Shown: positions 36,386 through 48,710 of the stretch, in pieces
Numbering within the stretch: the stretch's first letter is position 1
Layout: every line of letters begins with the position of its first letter
From: Tetracentron sinense
Taxonomy: Eukaryota > Streptophyta > Magnoliopsida > Trochodendrales > Trochodendraceae
Reading direction: 5' to 3'
Assembly: GCA_015143295.1 (NCBI GenBank)
Contig: CM026566.1
Coordinates: forward strand, 4,699,072-4,763,071
Length of the DNA stretch: 64,000 bases
Made by a program: the position numbers and the translations under genes
The notes under the pieces: model-generated
The model's database searches: none
The model's input: the letters and a program-made list of their open reading frames with translations, nothing else
Told to the model about the DNA's origin: nothing

Positions 36386-36407
36386 ACTCCAGCAGAGTCG
36401 CCAAAGC
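36386..36407 (-). other. Primer binding site of the LARD
   Basis: On the minus strand, TTTGGCGACTCTGCTGGAGT begins 2 bases after the 5' LTR end (GGCGTTTACA). TGGCGACTCTGCTGG resembles the tRNA-Arg-complementary primer site known from Ogre-type elements, which is the basis for the Ogre/Tat suggestion. An alignment with tRNA 3' ends would settle it. Confidence 0.65.
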
Positions 36408-38539
36408 TGTAAACGCCTAAATTTACCGCATTTCCTCCCCTCTCAACTCTAAGTGTCGAGATAAGGTCCGAGAGTAGAGGAATAACGCTAAATTTATTCT
36501 AAGAGTCGCCACCTACTTAGGGGAAAGTAGGATCCCAAGATAAATCCAAATTAAAGGGGTCTACGGTCCAGAGTAGTCTAGGTAAGAGATCCGTTTAGGT
36601 CCTGGGGAAGGGGTTAGGCACCCCAGGACCTCCATCCAATGATGGTAACCTACTCATTAGGTCTAAGCCAAACATTTAAAATCGCTTAAAATTTCCTAAA
36701 CAATTACTAATTTTGCTAATCAAACACAAATCAATATGGGGTGTAAAAATTTTAACTTTGGTTGGGGTCGAACCCTGGTTTGGGCTGCCTACTTATCCGG
36801 TTAGTCGGAATCAGACCCTAATAGTAGTTCGGGGTGGTGACTGTTTTTATACTCGTTTCGGAGTTTGTGGTCACTTCCAACTCGTGCTTGAGTTGGGGGA
36901 AGTGGAGTTGAGATTTATGAAACTCACTCCGGGATTTGGTTACGCAACTAGGTGCTCATGGGGGAGCGCTATGGGGCGTTCATTTATTAGGGTAGGTCCT
37001 TTTTGAATTTTGTAGGTTTTTGTTTTGTATTTTTTTGATTTTTTTTGTATTTTTTAACTAACGGGGTAGGCAAGTTGTTTAGGGTTGAATCCACCTAAGT
37101 GCCCGAAGTAGGTAAAAAGAAAGAATAAGCTATGGCCTAATCCTATGACTTGCACATACACACATGGGAGTAAATTAGAATAAATTAAATATGACTGGAA
37201 ATGATTAGAGATCAAAGAGGGCCAAGATGGAACTATTTTACCAAGGTCTACTAACCATTATTAGAAAGGGTCAATTGACTTTAGTCCAATAACTTAGCCT
37301 GAGGTCAAACCTTGTTTAACAAAAGCCTTAGAAATGACTTTAAAAAAGATAACTGAGGGTGATACTAACCTAGGGTCAGTCTAAAAGTAAGAATAAATAA
37401 ATGAATAAGAACGAACAAATGGGAAAGCCACTGTCATGGCCAAACATGGTTCATTGGCTGCACTACCAAATTTTAACTATACAACAGGTTTTAAACAAAC
37501 CAAAAACAAAATTAAAATAAAATAATAATAATAAAAAATCAAATGAATCAAATATTTCTCTTCAAAAATCTGACTCGTTTCTAGTTTTGAAAATGAAAAC
37601 CTAAGTCCCTAATTTTGAGCAAATTAAATCAAGCTTAACTTTAACTAGGGTCTAACCAAACACAAGAAAATGTTCGGGTTTCAGTCAAACCCCTTTTGCT
37701 CTCATGACCCAAGTAAATTCTAACTTCAGGTTTTAAACACAAGTAAACCAAAAATTGATCTCATATTTCATGACGAGTCATCTTTAATCTCAAATCACAA
37801 TCTCTTATCCAAACAAAACAATAATGGAATTCAAGCATTGTTGGATCCATAGCAGTTCACAAAAAGGGAATTAAAAAACAGGTAAAAGAACAAATTAAAG
37901 AAGGGAGGAAGCATACCCGACCATAGCTGGCGAGAAGGGATATGATGATGCCACTGCTCCAGATTTTGGAAGAAGAAGACCACACTCAAACTTAAATACA
38001 AATAAATAAATAAAATAATAATAAAATAAATGGAAGGAGCCACTGGTGTAGGTGAGATGATCGGTGAAGATGGCCGACTGGTGAAGTCAGCCAGATCTTG
38101 GATCTGAGATGTTTTTGTACAATGAACCAAAGAAAATAAATATTAAATAAAATAATAATTAGAAGTAAAAGAAAAGAAAAAGAGAAGCTACAGAGATTTG
38201 AGTCCAAATTTCTAGATCTAAAAGTCTTGATCTAGAAATCCATGATCTAGAAGAATGGAGATCAGGATGGAAAAAGAACTAAGGGGAGAGGAATTGAAAA
38301 GGTTGGGTGATTATTACCTGAAAAAAAAAGAAGAAGGAGGAAGTGAGCAGCAGGCCAGAGCTACAAGCTCGCCGGAAATTGGAGTTGTTGCTGTAATGAT
38401 GTTGCTGCAGTACTTGATCAGAGGAGTTGCAGCTCACCGGGGAGGAGCAAACACAAGAGAAAAGAGGAGAAGGGGAAAGAGCTCGAGAGAGTTGGGTCGT
38501 CGGCCCTCTAGACAGGCTGTTGCTACCGGAGATGGAGGT
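36408..38539 (-). repeat. 5' LTR of the LARD, first part
   Basis: Matches 25811 to about 27943 of the other LTR, up to GGAGATGGAGGT, where CACTA-2 is inserted. The remainder resumes at 53842. Confidence 0.95.
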
Positions 38540-38860
38540 CACTACAAGAAAATTACCGTGCAGTGACGGAATATTAGTGACGGAAAATTTTCCGTCACTA
38601 ATATATTAATTATAGTGACGGAAAAGTAGGCCGTCGCTAATGTTTCGTTTTAATAGGAAATTTGTTGGAGATTAAGTTTTTTGCACATAAATCGAGTATT
38701 AGTGACGAAATTTTTTCCGTCACTAATAAGAATTAAATATTAGTAACGGAAATGGGCCGTCTCAAATAATATTAGTCACGGAAGTTATATATGGTAACGG
38801 AAAATAATCCGTCACTATGGGTTAAATTTTATATTGACGGAAAAAGTTCCGTCTCTACTA
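38540..38860. repeat. Left subterminal repeats of CACTA-2
   Basis: Repeated ATTAGTGACGGAAA and its complement, often as facing pairs such as GTGACGGAAAATTTTCCGTC. Likely binding sites for the element's own regulatory protein, inferred from En/Spm. Confidence 0.85.
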
Positions 38861-39259
38861 AGCTTCATTAAAAAATCAGCCCGCGAAACCTAGCAATTCC
38901 CCAAAATATCTACTGGTTCCCGCTCGATCTCCTCTTCTCCCTTTCTTCTTTCTTCAGTTTAGCGGCAAAGGAGAGAAATCTCTCCCGAAATCTTGTCAAT
39001 ACTCTCCTCTTCTCTCAGTTTGAAGACGATCTCGGCATTACGACCTCCGACTGGCACTCATGCCGGCGACAGCCCTTCTCTATCTCTCGATCTGAAGAGC
39101 ACACCCCCATCACCAAGTTCCGCCCGGCTCTCCTCTCTCCGGTAGCTCTCTCTCTCTCTTCCTTGTCTTCTTCTTGTATTTTATGATATTTTGAAAATAC
39201 AGAAACCTTAAAAGTATCAAACTAAAGCACAAATCAAATCTGGAGAAAAATAGCCTGCG

Positions 39260-39461
39260 AATGCCAATCTTCATCTTCTCAAACCCTAGAATCTTGCAGA
39301 GATGAGAGAATGCAACCCCGGACAAGGTTAAGGAAGCACATAGGAGGGTGATGGTTGCAAACCATCCAGATGCTGGCGGTAGCCATTACCTTGCCTCAAA
39401 AATTAATGAAGCTAAAGATGTGATGCTTGGAAAGACAAAGGGCAGTGGATCAGCATTTTGA
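39260..39461 (+). pseudogene. TIM14: Captured fragment of TIM14/PAM18 J-protein gene
   Basis: Frame 39312-39461 reads [20 protein letters not shown], then [18 protein letters not shown], then [11 protein letters not shown]-stop. This is the C-terminal half of the J domain of TIM14 (PAM18), the co-chaperone that stimulates mtHsp70 in the mitochondrial import motor; the HPD motif is present. Upstream similarity continues to about 39270 (RILQ, then a TGA codon at 39303-39305 where an Arg is expected before EN), so the copy is truncated and carries a nonsense codon. The membrane helix and 5' exons are absent. The following 200 bp may be the copied 3' untranslated region. It lies between the left end and the transposase of CACTA-2, so it is host sequence picked up by the element. 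Confidence 0.9.
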
Positions 39462-41871
39462 AAATACTGAAATGTCCAAATTCTGCAAAACCCCTTTGTC
39501 AAAGCTTGGAAGGTGATCTTGATGAGTGAGATATTGAATTTGTGCAGAATTTATGCCTGCCCATGGGTTGGGTACTTCTTTTAGTTACGGATTAAAAATT
39601 GATATTCCTTATAATAACCCAAAGATTAATATATGAAACTGGGACTTCTGCTTTTTATGGGGGGAAATGTTAATAGTTTGGGTTGAATGCTTATGAGAAT
39701 ACCAGAGGCATATTCAGAGCAAAAAGTATGCCATGTCTGTGTTTGTTAAAACTTGCCTGCTGATGTATTGACTTGGAACATGGACCTTTCCGTAGATTGG
39801 AAAAGAATAAGCAATAATATAGGGCTGAAGTTGGATTTCCTGACAAAAAAAAAAAAGTCGAGCAACGAATAGCAGAGGTACGGCCCGTTATTCCCTCCTC
39901 TTCTTTTTCTTCTTCTTATAATTTGAGCTAGCTAGGATTTGCAAACCCCAGCTTGTCCTTCATTCATTATCAGCATTGATTTTTGATTTCCACTTTGCGC
40001 ATTTTCTAGGGTATTTGGAATGGTTCGATTGGAGCTCTATCCCATTTGTTTGTTGTTTATCCTTTGTCTGTGAGCGCTGATCTGATACTCTGTGCTGTAT
40101 ATGTGTGCATAGATTTATCATCTGTCTAGGAATCTGCGGATTTCAGTTGGTGGGCAACATCTGCATCAGCCTTGAAATCAGTTCTCTCGTCTTTCCTTTA
40201 CACTCTCTTTACCTATCCAGTGATCTATATATGAATATGTATATTTGTTTTATACCAATACCCACCAATCTTGAATGCACACCCTAAATCAGACAAATGT
40301 TAACAAACTGATGATTTCATTGCTCTGCTTTTGGACTATCCAAGGATTTGCCCAAAAAAAAGCAAAACAAAAAAATTTGACTGCATCAGAACTATATTGG
40401 ATAGTTTATGATAGAATGCAAAAGAAAAAAAAAGGTTTGGTCTTGAGATATTAGAATTTTCAGTAGAGATGGGTCTTAAAGACCAATGTAGATATAGCTT
40501 GGAGATATTAGAATATTCAGTAGAGATGGGTCTTACATACTAGTGTGGATCAACGATGTTTTTTCATTATTCTCCTCTTGTTTCATTATTCTCTTCTTGT
40601 TGCCTCTCTACTACGGTAGATGATTCCTTCCCTCTTTTCCTTTTGTTTTTTTATATGTTATTCTTGATTGTTGTTTTAGGTTTTTTTTCTTTGAGTGTCA
40701 AAACAGTTTTGGTTTTTTTTATATGTTATTCTTGATTTATTTGTTCCTTTGAAGTTTTGCAGTGGTGACATGCATAGTTTTTCTATTTGCAATTATGCAT
40801 TTTTTAGGGTTTCATTCGTCATTGGGGATTCGCAAAATGAAACGCCCATTGGTTGTCCAGTAACTTCCAAATTTTATATCAAGGTTAGAATTTGATCAAT
40901 TGAGGTCGATTAGATCCACAGTTAAAATTTGGGGAACACAAGTGATAGATGAAAGAACCAAATTTCAGGAAACTTGAGAATGTTCTTGGTGGAGTTAAGG
41001 TTAGACGTCTCAGCATGCAATTTGGGTGCTTATTGGTGGAATGGTTAATATCTCTTGACTCTTGAGTAATTTAAGTACTTATACTCTAGTAGGTAACATT
41101 TTGGTATTCCTTCTAATCTTTTTGTAAAGGATTACCGTGATTTTATTATTTCTTTAAGTTGACTCATCAATTAGTGACTGTTTTGGCTCAGATTTGCAAG
41201 TTTGCCCATTCTTTGCTTATTTCTTGAAGTTTAATTTTTCATTAGAGTGTAGTGCTTCCTTTGATTGTCTTTTTTGCTTCAGATTATCTTATAATATCAA
41301 ATGTTTTTCGATGGTATCCGAGTTCAACTCATCAATGGGTTGGCTTTGTTTACCTTGGTGAGGAGTGATCGGGGGGTCTAGTATAAGGAGAGGAGAGCTG
41401 GGATGTTGTCTTGGGGTAATCCATTAAATTGCATATAAAAGGGGTTATATGAAATTGCTTGATCTCGGTCTCCAGTTGGTTAGGTAGTCCATTTCTCAGA
41501 TACCATTGCTGTAGGTCCAGCTAGCAAAAGTAAGTTGGGCTGGATCCCTAAGTACTGTTTTACCACTCCCTTTTATGATAAGTAGCAGAATTAAACTTAT
41601 CTCTTGGGAGATCTAAACAAGGTAGTCTCCTAAATAATGCCAATATATTTTTTTATTTACAACATTAATCAGCCTTCGAGTGGAATGTTTTCTTGTTGAC
41701 TTTTAGAATCCTAAAAAAAATGATTAATATTTGATATGACATCCCCCTTTTTAAAAACTCAAATAAAAATTTTGGAAGCATATAATGTGCAGAAAAGGTG
41801 AACGCTACAAGCTGTTTTTAACAATAGGAAACCAAACTTTGTAAATATTGTAGCGAATGCATGCTTCCATT

Positions 41872-42060
41872 CTACAAGAAAATTAGCGCGCAAGGACAAA
41901 ATAGTAGTGATGGAAATACTTCCCTTATAGTGACGGAAACATGCGCCGTCACGACTGGTCCGTCTATTTGATACGTAAGAAGTATTTTCTATGAAATGGA
42001 GTAGTAGTGAAGGAATTATGTCCATCACTAATAAGAATTAGATAATAGTAACGGAAATAT
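41872..42060. repeat. Internal CACTA terminus-like segment
   Basis: CTACAAGAAAATTAGCGCGCAA followed by GTGACGGAAACATGCGCCGTC and GTAACGGAAATATG resembles the terminus and subterminal repeats of CACTA-2, in the same orientation as its left end. It looks like the left end of a related element embedded in CACTA-2. Confidence 0.7.
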
Positions 42061-42927
42061 GTATGTACAGGTTTATACAGGTATCCCCTATTGCCAGACT
42101 ATTTGTCTGTCACTATTTGTTTCAGTCCTGTTTCTATCTTCTAGAAGTTACCTCAATTTCCACGAAGTAGATTTATTTTACTAGGTTTGTGTTAGGAAAT
42201 TTGTCTTAATGTAGGCTTTAGAATAATAAAGTCCTTCCAACTCTTAGTTGCATTAGAAATTAGGTTTTGTGTTATCAAGAGAGTTCTGTCTTTGAGTTTA
42301 GCTGTAGTAGGAGAAGGAAACAGCTGCCACCGAACTCATCTATATATATATAAACTACATACTCTTATTGTGACATACTATAGCCAAGTTATTTTGAAAC
42401 TTGCCATTGCTAGTTTTTTCCTAGAGGTGTCATCATGGTCCAAGCCTTATCCTAACTATTTGGGGTTGGCTGCACAATCATGTTCCTCCAAACAACTTGT
42501 TTTTTTTTCTTTAAAACAAGTAATAGTTAGTAATGTCAAGCGTGTTTCCTACTTTAAAAAATTGAAAGCAAAAAGTCAGTACCAATTTTTAAAAATATAA
42601 ACAGAAAAATGAAAGTGTACCCAAATGGCCCCTAAGTTGTTTTACAAAATTTTAGAGCACTGCTCAGCAGACCCATGGGTACGTTTCCTATCTTACCCCG
42701 TGTCCTTGTGTCCCTTTTAACACCCCATTAACCCTGGTTTGACTTAACTAAATTAGTGGGAAGCCAACAATATAAGAAAACTCAATCAATTTTTATAGTT
42801 TGTCGGAATTGCAATATCCAATTATGATTTCTGTGGGCATATAGATAGGAAAAACTAAACCCCAAGTATGCTTTGTGCCTTCATTGGATATTAATATTGT
42901 CACCTAGAACCTACTTTTGAAAGAGTC

Positions 42928-42945
42928 ACTACAAGAAAACAAGTA
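42928..42945 (+). repeat. Second internal CACTA-type end
   Basis: CACTACAAGAAAAC in left-end orientation, without an obvious GACGGAAA cluster after it. Position is accurate to a few bases. Confidence 0.55.
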
Positions 42946-44558
42946 ATATTTAGTAATTTCTTTTTTAATCTAATTTTTGCACACATTATAACTAGACATT
43001 CACGTGTGATGCACGTCAGCGTGCACGTGCATCTTCGATGGCAATTTAAGGGTTTGTAAAAGATTACGATTAATTGTTGTTGATTATCTTTTGATATATT
43101 CGACGATTGTGTCAATTTGTTAACAAAGATCTGATGTGCACTTGAAATATCCTACCAGAATTTACAGATACATACTACGGTACATCATTATATGACTTTC
43201 AATATCAACTTATCATTTTTTTTTAAATTTAGAAAATATTTTATTCTTTTTAATTTAGTTAATCATTGCAGGAATCACATATTTCATTTGATTCTCTATA
43301 TTGGTAGTGTTATTCTCAATTAATTTCATTTTGTCCACTTTTTAATTTATATTAACTATTGCTGCCATTTGTTTTGGAACTTATCTAATTTTTTTTTAAA
43401 TTCTTAAATTTTAACTTCATGGAATTAACTACATAATTTTATATTTTTCATACTTTACTCTGCATTCAATGGAGGTCTAGTTCACATGGTTTAATCGGGA
43501 TTTAAAAGATGGATTTGCTTCCACTTAATTGGTTCTTACATCAATAGTGTTTGGAGTTTTTTACCTAGATTAAATGCTTGGGAAGCAGAGAAGGGACGAC
43601 CAAAAAATAACATAATAATAAATTTTTGAAGTGGTACCTGACTGCAAGTCCAGGTAAATGATGTTGTGAAGATTCTTGAGGTTTGGTGTTGCAATGTTGT
43701 AAAGGATCTTAGCTTATTCATTATAAGAGTTTCTTTTATTCCATAATTTCTGCAATATCTCTATTATGCATGTTAAGCTGTTTTTTTTATACTTCTAACG
43801 ATTTATGTCGATTTCTGTAGCTTATTTCTAATACTTGGTTAATTCATTTTCTATGTTGCTTAAAAATTAACTACATCTCCCTCTAGGCTATGCTTGGTGG
43901 TTCCGTTTTGATTTTTCAAATTGCTTGTTAGATAATGCCAAGTTGGCTATATACACAATGATGTCCCAAGTTGGCACATCATTGTGTATGTGCATGCATT
44001 GAAACTTATATCTCCCGTTCAAGTATCGTTGTGTGACAAATGTTCCTCTTATCAACGAGTTGGACGAATTAGTTGTAATTTACGATGTTTAGTTCCCATG
44101 TGGATCAAACATCATATTTAACAATTGATTCGCCATGTCTGTTAAGAGGAGTATTTGTCACCAAATGATTATTGAATTGTCCGTGTGGACAGTTTGGGAA
44201 TGCATAATCCCGAAGCACGTGTTAGTTGCTCATGCTTATTCCAGTTTGTGAAAATGTGCGTCAGTCATCCCTATTGTTCTCTGGGTACATATTTTGAGAA
44301 GGTGAGATCATTGCACCAAGTCAAAATCGTGTACTTGGAGAGCCATGAGGAGATGCTGCCGAAATTTCCACAACTCTGGAGTGGAACACTTGAGCTACTA
44401 ACTCTTGGGGATTATGTATTCCTGAATGGGATAGGAAAACCCCACCCATTACACTAGTCTTGTTTGATGTTAATCATAACGCATGATCCATGCATTTCAG
44501 CCTCAGATAGCTTAGTCATTTCTATTGTCTTCTATTGCCAGTGATCACTGAACGAAAA

Positions 44559-47500
44559 ATGGTATCCACCATTGACAAAAGTTGGGTTACAACAGATCGG
44601 TTAAGTGTTGTCTATAAAGAGGGGGTCAAATTTTTTTTGGATTTTGCACTGTCTAATACAACTCGAAGTGATGGTAGTATCAAGTGCCCTTGCAAGAATT
44701 GTTGTAACCGATATTATCATGTTCGATCCTTAGTACATGAGCATTTGATATGTGATGGATGGGATAAGGGTTATGCGGCTGGCATGTGGATATATCACGG
44801 GGAATTTATGCGGAATAGAGCTTCTACTGTGCCATTACATGAAGACAACGCTGGTGAAGCATCCCCCCGAGATGATATGCACGGACTGTTGCAGGGGGCA
44901 TTCGGGATGCCACGTACTGAAGAAGGGACAAGTGAAATGCCAGAGAGTCCTAACGCGGACGCGGCTAAATTCTATCGGTTAGTGGAAGATGCCGATCAGG
45001 AGTTATACCCCGATTGCAAGAAATTTAGTAAACTTTCTTTCATCGTTCGGTTATTTCATATTAAGTGTCTGAATGGATGGAGCAACAAATCATTCACCAT
45101 GTTACTTGAGTTACTTAAGGAGGCTCTACCTAAAGGCGAAACATTACCTGAGTCCTTCTACCACTGTAAGAAGATAATTGGTGAGTTAGGTCTTGGGTAC
45201 AACAAAATTGACGCATGTCCTAATGATTGCATGCTATATTGGAAAGAAAATGCAAACGATAGTGCATGCTCTGTCTGTGGTAGTTCACGTTGGAAAGCCG
45301 CAGACGAAGGTTCAGCTCCTCCGTCATCTAACAAGGAATACAAAATACCTGCAAAGATTTTGCGTCATTTTCCACTAAAACCTAGACTTCAGAGACTTTA
45401 CATGTCTGACAAGACATCTTCTTCCATGAGATGGCATGTAGAAGGTCGCAGTAAAGATGGAGTGTTAAGGCATCCAGCTAACTCTGAAGCTTGGCGACAC
45501 CTTGATGAACAGTATCCGGATTTTGCCTCAGAGACCCGTAATATCAGGCTTGGGTTAGCAAGCGATGGTTTCAACCCATTCGGGCAAATGAGCATTGCAC
45601 ATAGCACTTGGCCTGTTGTATTGATCCCATACAATTTGCCGCCCTGGATGTGCATGAAACAACATTTTCTGATGATGTCTCTACTTATTCCTGGTCCTCG
45701 TGCTCCCGGAAATGATATTGATGTATACTTACAACCACTGGTTGATGAATTGACAGATTTGTGGACTGCCGGTATTTGCACTTACGATGCATCACTTAGT
45801 CAAAACTTTCAAATGAAGGCAGCTTTGTTGTGGACAATCAATGACTACCCTGCATATGCGAACTTGTCAGGATGGAGCACCAAGGGTCGCTATGCCTGTC
45901 CTCATTGCAATCAAGACACTTGTTCTCACTACCTGAAACACGGGCGTAAGTTCTGTTATATGGGTCATCGTCGATTCTTGGTAGCCACTCATAAATATCG
46001 CAAGAACAGACAGTCCTTTGATGGAAATATTGAATCAAGAACTGCTCCGAATTCACACACTGGGTCCGAGTTGTTGGAGCAAATGGTCGGTCTGAACGTC
46101 ATACTTGGCAAGCATAATTTGAACTCATCTAGCAAAAAAAGACCACGTCAGGATAATGTAGAGTATATTGGTTGGAAGAAGGTGAGTATTTTTTTTAGTT
46201 TACCGTACTGGGAACACCTATTAATACGCCATAATTTAGATGTGATGCATATTGAAAAGAACATATGTGACAGCATTGTGGGCACGTTATTGAACATTGA
46301 AGGAAAATCAAAGGATAGCTGGAAGGCTCGTCTTGACTTAAAAGAGATTGGAATTAGACCGACTCTTCATCCACATACAGTAGGGCTGAAAACTTATTTG
46401 CCCGCAGCATGCTTCACGTTGTCCCCAGAAGAAAAAAGTTTGTTTTGTAAGGTACTGGCGAAGGTTAAGGTCCCGGATGGTTATGCAGCCAACATTTCAC
46501 GGTGTGTGAATTTGAAGGAGCGCAAGATCAGTGGGTTGAAGAGCCACGACTGTCATATTTTAATGCATCAACTTCTTCCTTTGGCAGTTCGGAAATCACT
46601 TCCCCATGATGTGAGTGGCACATTGATTGAGTTATGTGTTTTTTTTAGAGAATTGTGTACAAAGGTTGGCACAGTAGATGGCTTCACTAAACTTGAGGCT
46701 CGAAGTGCAATTATATTGTGTCATCTCGAGAGAATATTTCCACCCGCTTTTTTTGACATTATGGTTCATTTGGCTATCCATTTGGCCTGCGAGGCAAGGG
46801 TTGCGGGTCCAGTGCATTACCGATGGATGTACCCAATCGAGCGGTAAGTGCAACGTAAGACTTCTTTATGCGTATAAATTGTTTTATGTTAGAGACTTAG
46901 CTAAACACTCACTTTTTTTCCTTCTAATAGATACCTACATACCTTGAAGTCTTACGTACGTAATAGAAGTAGACCCGAAGGTTCTATTGCAGAGGGATAC
47001 ATTGCTGAAGAATGTCTCACATTTTGTTCGAGGTATTTGGACGATGTTGAGACAAAGTCCAATCGGGTGCCAAGAAATTATGATGACAATAACACTGCAA
47101 CATATGAAGGACTGTCCATTTTTTCTAGACCTGGGCGTGCGTTGGGAAAGGAGGACACTGTACATTTATCCTACGAGTCCTCCACGCAGTTGCATCGTTA
47201 TGTACTATTCAACTGCCCTGAAGTAGCCCCATTTATTTCGTAAGGACACTTTATGCATTATTTATCTTTCAATACCAATTTATGTATTAATTAAGAGACG
47301 TAATTTACATCGTTGCTATACAGGAAGCACTTGGATCAAATAACACTAGAAAATCACCACAGGCGACAAATCGATATTGACCGCATCCACAAAGAAGCTT
47401 TCTCAAAATGGTTCTCGTCAAATGTAAGTTTTAGTCTAATCACCTTGTCACACACCTGCATAATAGATCATATCTTCACAACTATTAATGTGTTTCTAAG

Positions 47501-48256
47501 TTAAAAAAAATGTTCGGTAAACACAAACAGGTTTCTACGTTGATTCATGGAAGTTCAGATCATTTACGTGATGATCTGATATGGCTAGCACGTGGTCCAT
47601 CGAAGATTGCGAGAAAATATCAGAGGTTCGTCATTAATGGGTTCCGGTTTCGAACAAAAATAGTTGACAGTAAGAAGAAAACCTCAAATAGCGGCGTGGT
47701 CGTTACTGCACAAACGACAAACTTTGAATCTGTGAGTGACAAGTCACCGTGGACAGGGGATGTTACTTACTATGGCGTTTTACAAGAAATCGTTGAACTT
47801 GACTATTATGGCAGTAGAAAGGTCGTGTTATTCAAGTGTGATTGGGTTGATGGTAAGGCCAAAGGCAGGGGTGTGAAGCAAGACGAGTTCCAATTTACGC
47901 TTGTTAATCTTGGACGGTTGTTAAATACAAATGAACCTTATGTGTTAGCCTCTCAAGCAATGCAAGTCTTTTATGTCGAAGACCCAGTAGAAAAAAACTG
48001 GCACGTTGCTATTCAAATTAAACCCAGAGACTTCTTCGACATGCAAGATGTAATTTATTCAAATATGGGAGAGGCATGCCCCGAAACAGATCAACCAAGC
48101 GCCGCACATTTGGAAGACCCTGGAGTTGATGTCGATCACATTACCGATCTTAGGACAAATATTCCTGGGACAACTGTTGATGTACCTTTAATCATCATCC
48201 AACCCGAGACGTCTGAGTCCGATGATTCTGCCGAAGATAGTTATATACATGTTTAA
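44559..48256 (+). CDS. CACTA transposase, TNP2/TnpD type
   Basis: Four exons, joined in frame: 44559-46843, 46931-47239, 47324-47423, 47531-48256, giving 1139 residues with no internal stop. All introns are GT..AG. Domain order by motif: N-terminal transposase-associated domain (DKSWVTTDR, then KCPCKNCCNRYYH as a Cys/His cluster); TNP2 core (Transposase_21) with ASDGFNPFG near residue 336, PGPRAPGNDIDVYLQPLVDE near 386 and HNLDVMHIEKN near 561, each with a conserved acidic residue; a CPHCN..C..H cluster; then DUF4218 spanning exons 1-2 (GPVHYRWMYPIERYLHTLKS) and DUF4216 in exon 4 (VTYYGVLQEIVELDYYG). This protein cuts and moves CACTA elements. The first ATG in the frame is at 44559 and begins a protein similar to the family. 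The intact frame suggests recent activity. CACTA-1 holds a dead homologue. Confidence 0.93.
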
Positions 48257-48710
48257 CATGTAACTTGTAATACGAAATATTTATGTATTTTTGACAATCA
48301 ATGAGAGAACATTTGCCTAATTCCAGCTTAGAATTTGAGTCAAGATTTAATTATGTACCCTTACTTTGTTAAGGTATAAGTTGAGTAATTTTTCCAATAT
48401 AATTTGAGTTAGCATTTGATTCTCTCATGACAAGCATAGCGCTTTTAATTTCAGTTGACAAAGTGGGCGATAATAATAAATTTAATTACGTAATGAAATA
48501 AAGTTTTGCATTGTTTGTAGGTTAATGTTTTATGTTCCTCTTTCCCTTTTATCTATGCCTTTAATTTAACACTTTCTTTTCGATGAAATAACTATTCCGT
48601 CACTATTAGCACTTCGCGTGAAATATTTTTATTGTTTACTTGTTATGGTATCGCCATTATTGTTGTTGTTTACATTGTTTATCTCATATCACTCTCAAAA
48701 TTTTACAGGG

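Larger units (their letters stand above)
39462..44558. other. CACTA-2 interior without recognised gene
   Basis: AT-rich DNA with no supported ORF. It includes two CACTA-type end sequences at 41872 and 42926. From about 43990 it matches the stretch upstream of the dead transposase in CACTA-1 (parts of 9500-9556, 10834-10952 and 14504-14969), so the segment just before the transposase is a conserved leader or promoter. The region 39650-41870 could contain more captured host DNA, but I cannot identify any. Confidence 0.6.

Noticed and set aside
45398-46056. Minus-strand frames inside the CACTA-2 transposase
   Set aside because: Shadows of the intact plus-strand exon 1.
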